From Nocardia vinacea (GTDB taxonomy: Bacteria > Actinomycetota > Actinomycetes > Mycobacteriales > Mycobacteriaceae), in contig NZ_CP109149.1 of the NCBI RefSeq assembly GCF_035920345.1, forward strand, positions 3,658,001 to 3,722,000: a stretch of DNA of 64,000 nt. Reading direction: 5' to 3'. The position numbers and the translations under genes were made by a program. This document shows positions 44,215 through 52,707 of this stretch, piece after piece. Positions within the stretch are counted from its first letter, which is position 1, and every line of letters begins with the position of its first letter. Below the pieces are notes generated by a model. It was not told where the DNA came from. It made no database searches and was given only the letters and a program-made list of their open reading frames with translations.

Positions 44215-45234
44215 TCAATGCGCCGTAGCGGGAGGATTGATGACGACCTTGCCGGTGAGCTCGCCGTCGATCATGAGCTGGAAGCCCTTGTGAATATCGG
44301 TGAGCGGGAACGTCCGATCGATGACGGGGCGCACGCCGGTGGACTCCATCATGCGCAGCATGGATACCAATTCACCTCGGGTGCAGCCCGTGGAACCGAG
44401 AATGCGCTGCTGCAGATAGAAGATCCGTGCGAGATCGGCCGGCGGCTGGGCACCGCTGGTCGCCCCGGCAACGACGACCGCTCCGCCGGGCCGCAATGAG
44501 CGCAACGAGTGCTCCCACGTCGCCGCGCCAACGGTCTCGATGACAACGTCGACCTTTTCGGGCAGCCGCTCACCGCTCGGGACAGCCACGTGTGCACCCC
44601 ACGCCAGAGCCTCGCGCCGCTTCGCGGCGCTGCGGCTGGTCGCGTAGACCACGGCACCCGCACCGACGGCGAGTTTGATTGCAGCAGAGGCGACTCCCCC
44701 GCCGGCGCCCTGCACGAGCACCCGGTCCCCCGCGCGAATGCCCGCCTTGGTGAACAACATCCGGTATGCGGTCGTCCACGCGACGGGCAGACAAGCCGCC
44801 TCCTCGAAGGACAGCCACGTCGGCTTCGGCACGAGGTTGCGTGTCGGAACGGTGAGGAATTCGGCGAACGTGCCGTCGTGAAGTTCCGACATCAACGCCC
44901 GGTTCGGGTCCAGCGTTTCGTCGCCATCGCCCGCGTCCGGATCAGCGATCACGGGGTGGACGATCACTTCGTTACCGGCGGCGTCGTAACCCACCGCATC
45001 ACAGCCGAGGATGATGGGCAGCCGTTCGGGTGGATGGCCGACACCGCGCAGTGTCCACAGATCGTGCATGTTCAGCGATGTCGCCACCACGCGGACGAGC
45101 GTCCACCCGGGCTTCGGGATAGGGACGGGAATATCGCGCACTACCAATCCTGAGAGCGGATCGGTAGCACTCTGTGCGATTGCCTGTGCTGCGAGCATGC
45201 CAGCCACGGTCGCGTGCGAGGCCCGTCGCTTCAT
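44215..45234 (-). CDS. MDR-family zinc-type alcohol dehydrogenase/quinone reductase
   Basis: The start is placed at the ATG at 45234 (339 residues); a later ATG at about 45198 is also possible. Motifs are IILGCDAVGYDAAGNEVIVH, TWLSFEEAACLPVAWTTAYR, the NADP loop VLVQGAGGGVASAAIKLAVG, and RRILGST-type residues near the end. The structural-zinc cysteines are absent, as in crotonyl-CoA reductase/quinone reductase-like members. It heads the leftward module 3 operon and shares the 45235-45363 promoter region with the dioxygenase operon. A role in reducing an unsaturated side chain or oxidising an alcohol is possible. Confidence 0.83.
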   Translation of the reverse strand: MKRRASHATVAGMLAAQAIAQSATDPLSGLVVRDIPVPIPKPGWTLVRVVATSLNMHDLWTLRGVGHPPERLPIILGCDAVGYDAAGNEVIVHPVIADPDAGDGDETLDPNRALMSELHDGTFAEFLTVPTRNLVPKPTWLSFEEAACLPVAWTTAYRMLFTKAGIRAGDRVLVQGAGGGVASAAIKLAVGAGAVVYATSRSAAKRREALAWGAHVAVPSGERLPEKVDVVIETVGAATWEHSLRSLRPGGAVVVAGATSGAQPPADLARIFYLQQRILGSTGCTRGELVSMLRMMESTGVRPVIDRTFPLTDIHKGFQLMIDGELTGKVVINPPATAH

Positions 45235-45302
45235 AGCGCGCGTGCCGTCCAATGGAACGAGGTGGGAGGATCCGACATCACGGCTATCGTTGCCTGGACG
45301 CA

Positions 45303-45321
45303 TGTGCCGCCCTGCGGCACG
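45303..45321. promoter_or_regulatory. Palindrome TGTGCCG-N5-CGGCACG in the divergent module 3 promoter
   Basis: The dyad TGTGCCGCCCTGCGGCACG lies between the two divergent module 3 operons, 42 nt before the dioxygenase alpha start. A second copy with the same arms and the same 5-nt spacer is at 48269-48287. Such repeats are typical of IclR- or GntR-type operators. The IclR gene at 54575 is the best candidate for the binding protein. Confidence 0.6.
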
Positions 45322-45363
45322 TGCGGTGGAGATCGGCCCGGCCCGACCGCTTCCCTGGTACAC

Positions 45364-46722
45364 ATGACCTCCACCATCGAACCCGCCACCGGCCGCGAAG
45401 CCGCATGTGCCACACCGTGTGGCGCATTGCGCCGCCCAGCCGCGCTGGTCCGCAACATCGATGTCTCGGGGCTGGTCGACAGCGACACCGGCCTGCTGGA
45501 TCGGGCCATATTCACCGACGAGCAGTTGTACCGGCAGGAGCTGAGGCGCGTCTTCGCTCCGAACTGGCTGTTCCTCGCGCACATCGACCAGTTCCACAAA
45601 CCGGGCGATTTCTTCACCACCTACATGGGCGAGGACCCGGTCATCGTCACGATGGACAAGGACCGGCGCATCCGCGCCTACCTGAATTCCTGCCGCCACC
45701 GCGGTGCCCGTGTCTGCCGCGCCGATGAAGGGGCGACCCGCAACTTCACCTGCACCTATCACGGCTGGGCCTACGATCTCGACGGCAAGCTCGTCTCGAT
45801 CCCGAACAAGGACGGCTATCCGGAATCGTTCGACACCAAGGACTGGGGCCTGGTCGAGGTGCCGCACGTAGAGACCTACCGCGGGCTGATCTTCGGCACC
45901 TGGAATCCCCAGCCCTCGCCGCTGCGTGACTATCTCGGCGATATGGCCTGGTATCTCGACGCCATGCTGGACCACGACGACGAAGGCACCGTGATCGTCG
46001 GCGGCGTGCACAAATGGGTGTTGGAGGGCAACTGGAAGCTGGCAGCCGAGCAGTTCGCCACCGACTGGTACCACGTCAACATGAGCCACGCCTCGGCGCT
46101 GATGGTGTTGTCCCCCACCAAGAATCCCAAGAACGAGATCGTGCACCGCACGGGTCGTCAGTTCCTCGATCCGAACGGGCACGGCGCGGGTTTCCCGGTG
46201 CATGCGAAGAACCGGTTCAACGCCCAGAAGGTCCACGAGTGGATCGACTATGACGCGCTGCGCGAGCGTCTCGGCGAGGCCCGGGTGGAGGGACCGCTCA
46301 CCGATGGCCATGCCACGGTCTTCCCGAACTTCTCCTACCTCCCGGTGATCGGCACCATCCGCGTCTGGCATCCCAAGGGGCCCGACCGGATGGAGGTGTG
46401 GTCCTGGACCGTGGTCGACAAGTCGATGCCGCCGGAAGTGCGTGAGGCACAGCGGCTGTACAACCTGCGAACCTTCGGCCCCAGCGGCATCTTCGAGCAG
46501 GACGACGGTGAGAACTGGAGCGAGGTGCAGGCGATCTCGCACGGCTTCATCACCAACTCGGTGCCCCTGAACTACCAGATGGGGATCGGCTCCGAGCGAG
46601 AGGATGGCCGCCACCCCGGCACCACCAGCGAACTGTACAGCGACGCGGCTGGCCGGGCCTTCTACGGCCGCTGGCGCGACCTGATGAACACCCCGGCCTG
46701 GCACGAGAAGGAAACCCGATGA
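45364..46722 (+). CDS. Aromatic-ring-hydroxylating dioxygenase alpha subunit, module 3
   Basis: The 452-residue large subunit has CRHRGARVCRADEGATRNF and CTYHGWAYDLDGKLVSIPN for the Rieske centre, and EQFATDWYHVNMSHASAL for the mononuclear iron. The sequence style (FLAHIDQFHKPGDFFTTYMG, YRGLIFGTWNP) is closer to the biphenyl/phenylpropionate/cumene group than to modules 1 and 2. Together with a Rieske ferredoxin this is a class IIB system. The ATG at 45364 lacks a clear ribosome binding site. It starts the rightward module 3 operon. Confidence 0.92.
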   Translation: MTSTIEPATGREAACATPCGALRRPAALVRNIDVSGLVDSDTGLLDRAIFTDEQLYRQELRRVFAPNWLFLAHIDQFHKPGDFFTTYMGEDPVIVTMDKDRRIRAYLNSCRHRGARVCRADEGATRNFTCTYHGWAYDLDGKLVSIPNKDGYPESFDTKDWGLVEVPHVETYRGLIFGTWNPQPSPLRDYLGDMAWYLDAMLDHDDEGTVIVGGVHKWVLEGNWKLAAEQFATDWYHVNMSHASALMVLSPTKNPKNEIVHRTGRQFLDPNGHGAGFPVHAKNRFNAQKVHEWIDYDALRERLGEARVEGPLTDGHATVFPNFSYLPVIGTIRVWHPKGPDRMEVWSWTVVDKSMPPEVREAQRLYNLRTFGPSGIFEQDDGENWSEVQAISHGFITNSVPLNYQMGIGSEREDGRHPGTTSELYSDAAGRAFYGRWRDLMNTPAWHEKETR

Positions 46723-47057
46723 GCAGCAATGGAATCCGCGTCGCGGCATTGGACGAGATCCCGGTGGGCGAGGGTATCGCGATCGGCAAGGCCGTCACCG
46801 GCACCGACGACGACGTCGCGCTCCTGCGCGACGACGATGGCAGCGTCTACGCCCTCGATGACACCTGCCCGCACGAGATCGCGTCCCTCGCCGAAGGCTG
46901 GGTCGAGGGCGGATTCGTGGAATGCCCAATGCATTCGAGCAAGTTCTGTCTGAAAAGCGGCGAGGTGCAATGCCTCCCAGCTACCCGGGATGCGCGTCCG
47001 CACCGCGTCGAAGTCCGCGACGGCGAGGTCTACCTGTTCCCGAACGAGGCGCCATGA
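46719..47057 (+). CDS. Rieske-type ferredoxin of the module 3 dioxygenase
   Basis: The gene codes for 112 residues with one Rieske [2Fe-2S] site: DDTCPHEIASLAEGWVEG (CxH) and ECPMHSSKFCLKSGE (CxxH), ending VEVRDGEVYLFPNEAP. This is the BphF/HcaC type, unlike the [3Fe-4S] ferredoxins of modules 1 and 2. It overlaps the alpha gene (ATGA) and the reductase gene (ATGA) by 4 nt each. Confidence 0.93.
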   Translation: MSSNGIRVAALDEIPVGEGIAIGKAVTGTDDDVALLRDDDGSVYALDDTCPHEIASLAEGWVEGGFVECPMHSSKFCLKSGEVQCLPATRDARPHRVEVRDGEVYLFPNEAP

Positions 47058-48268
47058 TCGGCAGCGTCGTGATCGTCGGCGGCGGCATCGCGGGTGTCAG
47101 TACCGCCGCCTCACTCCGCACGGGGGGATTCGTCGGCGACGTCACTATCGTGGACACCGGTGAGTTTCCCTATGACCGGCCGCCGCTGTCCAAGGACTTC
47201 CTCAGCGGCGCCAAACAGCTCACCGAGATCGCATTGCAAACGCCGCAGTGGTATGACGACAACAAGATTCGACTAATTCCAGCAAGCAAGGTCACCGCAT
47301 TGCACACTTCCACCGGTGAGGTGGAGCTGTTCGACGGCACGGCGATCACCGCCGACCGGGTCGTGCTCGCCACCGGCGGCAGTGCCGCTCGTCCCCCGAT
47401 TCCAGACAGCACCAGCACCCGGGTACACGTGCTCCGCACAGCCGACGACGCGACGCGGCTGCGAGCCGCCTTGACGCCCGGCGCCCGGGTGCTGGTTGTC
47501 GGCGCGGGTTTGATCGGGGCCGAAGTCGCCTCCACCGCAGTCGATCTCGGATGCGAGGTCACACTCGTAGACCCGGTCCGCCCGCCGTTGACGGTAGCCG
47601 TCGGCGCCGAGATCGCCCAATGGATGCATGAGCAGCACAGCGCCCGCGGTATCCGCACCATACGTGCCGGTGTGCAGACGTTGCGCGACAACGCTTCCGG
47701 CATCGAGGCACTGCTGACCGGAACCGACCGGACCGACAACTTCGACGTGGTCGTCCTCGGTGTAGGTATGGCACCCGAGACCAGGCTCGCAGAGGCCGCC
47801 GGACTCGACGTCGACCGGGGCATCGTCGTCGACCACACGCAGACCACCTCCAATCCCGCAGTGCTCGCGGTCGGCGACCCCGCCCGCACCCGCCGCGACG
47901 GGGACCTGTCGCCACGCACTGAGCATTGGGAAGCCGCACAGCGTGACGGTCAGCGCGCCGCGGCGACCATCCTCGGCATCGCCGCGCCGGCCGACAGTGC
48001 CTCATGGTTCTGGACCGACCGCCACCACCGGCACATCGAGGTTGTCGGCGCGCTGGGCGGAGCCGAGCGCACCGTACTGCGCGGCGCACTCGGCGATCCC
48101 GCTTTCGCTGCCTTCGGCCTGGTTGGTGACCGGATCATCGGTGCGGTCGGTGTCGACGATTCCGCGGCGGTCCGTGCGGCGCGCCGCCTCATCGATCGCG
48201 GAATCGCCGTGGATCCGGACCGGCTCGCGGACCCGTCGGTCGGGCTTCGAACACTACTGCGCGGATGA
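47054..48268 (+). CDS. Ferredoxin reductase of the module 3 dioxygenase
   Basis: The 404-residue reductase has VVIVGGGIAGVSTAASLRTG, FPYDRPPLSKDFLSGAKQL, VLVVGAGLIGAEVASTAVDL and a second FAD motif that reads VLAVGDPARTRRDG, where GD is kept but the usual GDVA becomes GDPA. The C-terminal domain, with WFWTDRHHRHIEVVGALGG, matches BphG/HcaD-type reductases. It takes NADH electrons to the Rieske ferredoxin. The stop at 48268 abuts a palindrome, and the beta-subunit gene follows after 60 nt. Confidence 0.9.
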   Translation: MIGSVVIVGGGIAGVSTAASLRTGGFVGDVTIVDTGEFPYDRPPLSKDFLSGAKQLTEIALQTPQWYDDNKIRLIPASKVTALHTSTGEVELFDGTAITADRVVLATGGSAARPPIPDSTSTRVHVLRTADDATRLRAALTPGARVLVVGAGLIGAEVASTAVDLGCEVTLVDPVRPPLTVAVGAEIAQWMHEQHSARGIRTIRAGVQTLRDNASGIEALLTGTDRTDNFDVVVLGVGMAPETRLAEAAGLDVDRGIVVDHTQTTSNPAVLAVGDPARTRRDGDLSPRTEHWEAAQRDGQRAAATILGIAAPADSASWFWTDRHHRHIEVVGALGGAERTVLRGALGDPAFAAFGLVGDRIIGAVGVDDSAAVRAARRLIDRGIAVDPDRLADPSVGLRTLLRG

Positions 48269-48287
48269 TGTGCCGTTCTGCGGCACA
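48269..48287. promoter_or_regulatory. Palindrome TGTGCCG-N5-CGGCACA ahead of the beta-subunit gene
   Basis: The dyad TGTGCCGTTCTGCGGCACA is perfect over 7-bp arms and begins directly after the reductase stop codon. It matches the copy at 45303-45321 in arms, spacer length and the CTG at the spacer end. It suggests an internal promoter or roadblock that splits the dioxygenase operon into alpha-ferredoxin-reductase and beta-onward parts. Confidence 0.62.
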
Positions 48288-48328
48288 ACGGCTTCGGCGG
48301 TCTCCTGAAGAAGGGATGGAATAACAGC

Positions 48329-48895
48329 GTGAGCACCACGACAGCGCAGTCGCTCGCCGGACAACGAGCAGACCGCGATATCCACTTCGAGGTCGAACAG
48401 TTCTACTACTTCGAGGCAGAGCTGCTCGACGACGGCCGGTTCACCGACTGGCTGGAGTTGCTCGCCGACGACCTCGACTACTGGATGCCCACCCGCACCA
48501 ACCGGCTACGACGGCAGCAGGCCCTGTCGATCGCCGCGCGCGGTGAGGCCGCCTATTACGACGAGTCCAAGGAAAGCCTGGCCTGGCGCATCCGCCGTTT
48601 CGACTCAGGCATGGCATGGGCCGAGGACCCGCCCTCGCGCACCCGACACATGATCACCAATGTGGTTGTGCACCACGTCGATCCGAATGAGCACGCGGGC
48701 TTCACCGCCGACGACCTGCTCGTTCGGTCGGCATTCCTCGTCTACCGCAACCGGCTCGAACGCGAGGAGAACACCTTCGCGGGTGGGCGTACCGACATCC
48801 TGCGCCGCGACGAGGCCGGGCTGCGAGTGGCCCGCCGCACCATCCTGCTGGACCAGAACATCCTGCAGGCCAAGAACATATCCACCTTCTTCTAA
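48329..48895 (+). CDS. Aromatic-ring-hydroxylating dioxygenase beta subunit, module 3
   Basis: The 188-residue small subunit starts at the GTG at 48329. It shows EVEQFYYFEAELLDDGRFTD, LLADDLDYWMPTRTNRLRR, WAEDPPSRTRHMITNVVV and RRTILLDQNILQAKNISTFF, the last being the beta-subunit ending of the biphenyl/phenylpropionate group. It pairs with the alpha subunit encoded at 45364. Placement after ferredoxin and reductase, rather than next to alpha, is unusual for such operons. Confidence 0.9.
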   Translation: MSTTTAQSLAGQRADRDIHFEVEQFYYFEAELLDDGRFTDWLELLADDLDYWMPTRTNRLRRQQALSIAARGEAAYYDESKESLAWRIRRFDSGMAWAEDPPSRTRHMITNVVVHHVDPNEHAGFTADDLLVRSAFLVYRNRLEREENTFAGGRTDILRRDEAGLRVARRTILLDQNILQAKNISTFF

Positions 48896-48911
48896 CGGGA
48901 GGAACCCGATC

Positions 48912-49802
48912 GTGTCCACCACAGAACTCGATACCACCGTGCAGCAGAACGACGTTCAGCTCACTCACCACACCGTCGCGACCACGCTCGGTCCGATCGC
49001 CGTCGCCGAGGCGGGATCGGGCCCGGTGCTGGTCATGCTGCACGGCGGCGGCCCGGGGGCGTCCGGAGTCAGCAACTATCACCAGAACCTGGCCGCGCTG
49101 GCCACCCGCTTCCGCGTGATCCTGCCCGACCAGCCTGGATTCGGCGGCAGCTACCGGCCCGACGAGGCCGCGCTCGACGCGCGCTCGATCACGCAGATCA
49201 CCGTCGACGCCCTCTTCCAGACCCTGGACTCGCTCGGCATCGACCGGTTCAATCTGCTCGGCAACAGCCTCGGCGGTGCGGCCGCGATCGCCATGGCGCA
49301 GTCGCAGCCCGAGCGGATCTCCGGTCTGGTGCTCATGGCCCCCGGCGGCGGCTGGCTGCCGTTCGGCCCTACTCCGACCGAGGGCCAGAAGGAGATGTTC
49401 CGCTACTACAACAGCGGCGGGCCCAGCGAGAAGAAGATGGCCAACTTCATCCGCACCATGGTCTTCGACCACAAACAGTTCGGTGCGGAGGTGATCAAGG
49501 CCCGCTACGAGGCGTCGCTGGACGACAGCCACATCGAGTTCTACCACCGCTACAACGCCGCCTTCGCGAAACGCCACGGCATGGATCCGCTCTGGCGCGA
49601 ACTGCACAAGATCAAGGCACCGACCCTGCTGCTGTGGGGCCGCGATGACCGGACGATCACCCTCGACGGCGCACAGATCATGCTCAAGAACATCCGCAAC
49701 GTGCAGCTGCATGTCTTCGGCGACTGCGGGCATTGGGTACAGCTGGAACGCGCACGCGAATTCGAACGACTCGTCGGCGACTTCCTGGCGGATCTGGCAT
49801 GA
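48912..49802 (+). CDS. Meta-cleavage product hydrolase, MhpC/BphD-like
   Basis: The GTG at 48912 follows GGGAGG and gives 296 residues: VMLHGGGPGASGVSNYHQNL (oxyanion loop typical of BphD/MhpC), LLGNSLGGAAAIAMAQSQPE (elbow), LLLWGRDDRTITLDG (acid) and VFGDCGHWVQLERAREFE (His). It hydrolyses the 2-hydroxy-6-oxo-dienoate from extradiol cleavage to 2-hydroxypentadienoate plus an acid. The SDR start overlaps its stop (ATGA). Confidence 0.93.
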   Translation: MSTTELDTTVQQNDVQLTHHTVATTLGPIAVAEAGSGPVLVMLHGGGPGASGVSNYHQNLAALATRFRVILPDQPGFGGSYRPDEAALDARSITQITVDALFQTLDSLGIDRFNLLGNSLGGAAAIAMAQSQPERISGLVLMAPGGGWLPFGPTPTEGQKEMFRYYNSGGPSEKKMANFIRTMVFDHKQFGAEVIKARYEASLDDSHIEFYHRYNAAFAKRHGMDPLWRELHKIKAPTLLLWGRDDRTITLDGAQIMLKNIRNVQLHVFGDCGHWVQLERAREFERLVGDFLADLA

Positions 49803-50632
49803 GCGGCTGGCTCGACGGCTACGTCGCACTCATCACCGGCGGCGGCTCCGGCATCGGTCGCGCCGTGGCGGAACGCTTTGTCGCCGAAGGCGCTTCGGTC
49901 ACGATAGTTGGCCGGGACCTCGACCGGCTGAAGGAGGTATGCGCGAACTCGCCGGACCGATCCCGCATGCACGCCGTACAGGCCGATGTCCGCGATTCCG
50001 AGCAGCTCCACGCGGCCGTCGGCGAAACCGTGACCGAATTCGGCAAACTCGACACCCTGGTGACGAACGCCGGTATCTGGGACTACCAGCGCCAGCTCAC
50101 CAGGCTGACCGCCGAGGAGCTGTCCGCCACATTCGACGAGTTGTTCGCGATCAACGTCAAGGGCTACATGCTGGCCGCCGAGGCCGCCTGGCGCGAACTG
50201 GTGAAGACGCGCGGCAGCATCATCATGACCTTGTCCAACGCCTCTTTCTATGTCGCCGGAGGGGGACCGATCTACACGGCGAGCAAGCATGCCTGTCTGG
50301 GTCTGATGCGCGAACTCGCCTACGAACTGGCACCGAAGGTACGCGTCAACGGCGTCGCCTGCGGCGGCATGAACACCGACCTGCGCGGACCGGAATCCCT
50401 TGCCCTGCGCGATCGTTCGATAGCGACGTCGTTCGCCAAGCGGACCGCCGATACGCCGCCGCCCCCCATTCCGCTGCACGACTCCAGCACCGATCCCCGT
50501 GACTTCACCGGTTCCTATGTGCTGCTCGCGTCCCGTGAACAGAGCGGCCCCATCACCGGCCAGGCAATCGAGGTCGACGGTGGCATCCGAGTGCGCGGTT
50601 TCGCCAGCGCAGCCGGCGGCGACCACCTCTGA
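49799..50632 (+). CDS. cis-Dihydrodiol dehydrogenase (SDR), module 3
   Basis: The 277-residue SDR has LITGGGSGIGRAVAERFVAE, DVRDSEQ, NAGIWDYQ, a Ser in MTLSNASFYVAG, and the catalytic YTASKHACLGLMRELAYEL. VACGGMNTDLRGPESLALRD and GQAIEVDGGIRVRGF are typical of BphB/HcaB dehydrogenases. It oxidises the cis-diol from the module 3 dioxygenase to the catechol. Related but distant SDRs are encoded in modules 1 and 2. Confidence 0.92.
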   Translation: MSGWLDGYVALITGGGSGIGRAVAERFVAEGASVTIVGRDLDRLKEVCANSPDRSRMHAVQADVRDSEQLHAAVGETVTEFGKLDTLVTNAGIWDYQRQLTRLTAEELSATFDELFAINVKGYMLAAEAAWRELVKTRGSIIMTLSNASFYVAGGGPIYTASKHACLGLMRELAYELAPKVRVNGVACGGMNTDLRGPESLALRDRSIATSFAKRTADTPPPPIPLHDSSTDPRDFTGSYVLLASREQSGPITGQAIEVDGGIRVRGFASAAGGDHL

Positions 50633-50662
50633 CACGCCCGGCCGCGAGCCAAAGGAGTTTCG

Positions 50663-52255
50663 ATGACCATGACGCATCCGGTGAGTCCCGGTGCCACAGT
50701 AGATGTCAATCCAGCATCCGCGATCGCGGTGACCGCCCACCACCACCCGGGCAAACTCGCGATCCGGTATGCGGGAGGCGATCTCACCTTCGCGCAGCTC
50801 GACGTTCGAGCCGCACGACTCGCAGCCGCCCTCGCCGACCGCGGTGTGGGCGCCGGAGACCGGATCGCCTATCTCGGCCTCAACAGTCCCGCGTTCCTGA
50901 TCACCATGCTCGCCGCCTTCCGATTGGGTGCCATCTTCGTGCCCGTCAACTTCCGTCTCGCCGAGCCGGAGTTGGGCGCGGTGCTGCGCGGCAGCGGCGC
51001 CATCGCCGCGGTCTGTGAGCCCAGTCATCGTGAGTTGTTGGACGCGGTGCGGCATGAAACCGCTGTGCGTCTCCTTCTGCTCGTCGACGACGACACCGAA
51101 GTGCCGGCGGAGGGCTCGCCTCTGGGGTGGGAGCCTTGGAGCCCGCTACTCACCACCATGAGAAAGCCGACGACAGTCCCGCTACGACGGGTTTTCGACC
51201 AGCCCGCGATCCTCATGTTCACTTCCGGCACAACCGGATTCCCCAAAGGCGTGATTCTCACCTACGGCAATCTATGGTGGAACGGGATCAACGTCGATTC
51301 TCGTCTCGACACCCGTCGCGGAGACGTTACCCACGCCGCCGCCCCGCTGTTCCATATCGGCGGCCTCAACGCACTGGCACTGCGCACGTTGGTCCGCGGG
51401 GGCACATTGGTGATCCGCCGCGGCTTCGAACCTGTTGTTTTTCTTCGCGATCTGATCGACTTCGAGGTCAATTCGTTTTTCGCGGTTCCAGCCATGCTCG
51501 CCGCGCTGGCACGGGTGCCCGAGTTGGCTCGCACAGCGCTCCCCCATCTGCGCACCATTGTGGTGGCCGGAGCTCCGGTCCCGACGTCTCTCATCGAACA
51601 CTATGCAGCACTGGGGATCACGTTGCAGCAGGCGTGGGGATTGACCGAAACCGCGCCCTTCGCAACCCATCTCCCCGCCGAGTTCACCGAGGCGAAGATC
51701 GGTTCCGCAGGAATCCCCATGCCCCACACCGAGGTCAGGGTTGTCGACCCAACGAATACCCCCGTACCGGCTGGCAGTGCCGGTGAAGTCGTGGTGCGTG
51801 GCCCCAACGTCACACCGGGGTACTGGAACAACCCGGCGGCGACCGGTGCGGCCTTCGACTGGGAGGGATGGTTCCACTCCGGGGACATCGGATACCTCGA
51901 CGAGGACGGCTTCCTCTACATCGTCGACCGGCTCAAGGACATGATTGTCAGCGGCGGCGAGAACATCTATCCCGCCGAAGTCGAACGAGCGCTGGCCGAT
52001 CTGCCCGGCATTCTCGATGTCGCCGTGATCGGCACACCCGATGATCAGTGGGGTGAGACCGTCACGGCCGTCATCAGCTGCGCGGCGGGGACCGAGCTCA
52101 CGCTCGAGGATGTCCGGCAGCACACGGCGTCGAAACTCGCACGGTACAAACTTCCTCGGCGGTTGCATGTTGTCGAAACCGTGCCGCGCAACGCCTCCGG
52201 AAAGCTCGACAAGGTCAGGATCCGGCATCTGATCGACAAGGAAGTGCGACCATGA
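50663..52255 (+). CDS. Acyl-CoA ligase (AMP-forming)
   Basis: The 530-residue adenylate-forming enzyme has the P-loop-like ILMFTSGTTGFPKGVILTYG, QQAWGLTETAPFATHLP, the hinge YIVDRLKDMIVSGGENIYP and the C-terminal catalytic lysine in PRNASGKLDKVRIR. AAGAGTT-like AAAGGAGTTTCG precedes the ATG at 50663. It belongs to the long/medium-chain and aryl-propionyl group. In this operon it may activate the acid released by the MhpC-like hydrolase (such as succinate, fumarate or an aryl or alkyl acid) or the starting aromatic acid. A truncated relative lies at 56440. Confidence 0.9.
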   Translation: MTMTHPVSPGATVDVNPASAIAVTAHHHPGKLAIRYAGGDLTFAQLDVRAARLAAALADRGVGAGDRIAYLGLNSPAFLITMLAAFRLGAIFVPVNFRLAEPELGAVLRGSGAIAAVCEPSHRELLDAVRHETAVRLLLLVDDDTEVPAEGSPLGWEPWSPLLTTMRKPTTVPLRRVFDQPAILMFTSGTTGFPKGVILTYGNLWWNGINVDSRLDTRRGDVTHAAAPLFHIGGLNALALRTLVRGGTLVIRRGFEPVVFLRDLIDFEVNSFFAVPAMLAALARVPELARTALPHLRTIVVAGAPVPTSLIEHYAALGITLQQAWGLTETAPFATHLPAEFTEAKIGSAGIPMPHTEVRVVDPTNTPVPAGSAGEVVVRGPNVTPGYWNNPAATGAAFDWEGWFHSGDIGYLDEDGFLYIVDRLKDMIVSGGENIYPAEVERALADLPGILDVAVIGTPDDQWGETVTAVISCAAGTELTLEDVRQHTASKLARYKLPRRLHVVETVPRNASGKLDKVRIRHLIDKEVRP

Positions 52256-52707
52256 CCACGCCCCCCGTTCCAATCCTGGAATTGCCGGATCCGTGGACGT
52301 TCGCCATCCAAGACCGCTCGCGTACAATTCTTCTCGCCGAAATCTGCCGCACGCCCGACTTCCGCGCGTCTGTCGAGCTGGAACGTTGCGTGGCGGGGCG
52401 ACTACGCAACGCCTATCCGGTCGGATCTCACGACCTCGAGATCCGGATCAGCGACGGTGACCCGCAAGAGAAGATGGACACGCTCCGAGTGCTCACCTCC
52501 GCCGTCCAGGCCGCGGATTCCCAGTGCCGCAAGGTCATTTTCGCGGTGCCAACCGACGATCCGAGCACCCTGGAATACGCGCGGGCAGCAGGATTCCGCT
52601 ACGTCGTCGACGTCGACCTGCCCGACATCGAACTCCGTGTGCTGGTTGCGGAACCAGATTGGGTCACCGCCGTCGACATGGACCTCGACCACGTGCCGGG
52701 CACGTGA
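52252..52707 (+). CDS. GNAT-like protein coupled to the acyl-CoA ligase
   Basis: The 151-residue protein overlaps the ligase stop by 4 nt (ATGA). Its C-terminal half, PSTLEYARAAGFRYVVDVDL followed by PDIELRVLVAEP, is the end of a GNAT acetyltransferase fold. The N-terminal part, ILLAEICRTPDFRASVELER, is less clear, and the acetyl-CoA loop was not confidently found. GNAT proteins next to acyl-CoA synthetases can acetylate the ligase lysine and turn it off; that would fit here but is inference. Confidence 0.6.
   Translation: MTTPPVPILELPDPWTFAIQDRSRTILLAEICRTPDFRASVELERCVAGRLRNAYPVGSHDLEIRISDGDPQEKMDTLRVLTSAVQAADSQCRKVIFAVPTDDPSTLEYARAAGFRYVVDVDLPDIELRVLVAEPDWVTAVDMDLDHVPGT

Noticed and set aside
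45235..45363. Upstream extension of the module 3 dioxygenase alpha subunit
   Set aside because: The frame is open to 45214, but the extra residues do not resemble dioxygenase sequence and would run through the palindrome; the ATG at 45364 fits the usual length.
44215..46749. A minus-strand open frame of 844 codons covering the MDR dehydrogenase and the dioxygenase alpha gene
   Set aside because: Only the part below 45234 codes for a recognised family. The rest is the antisense shadow of the dioxygenase alpha gene and has a biased, low-complexity composition.
49550..51055. Minus-strand open frame of 501 codons
   Set aside because: Antisense to the hydrolase, SDR and ligase genes of module 3, each with clear motifs on the plus strand.
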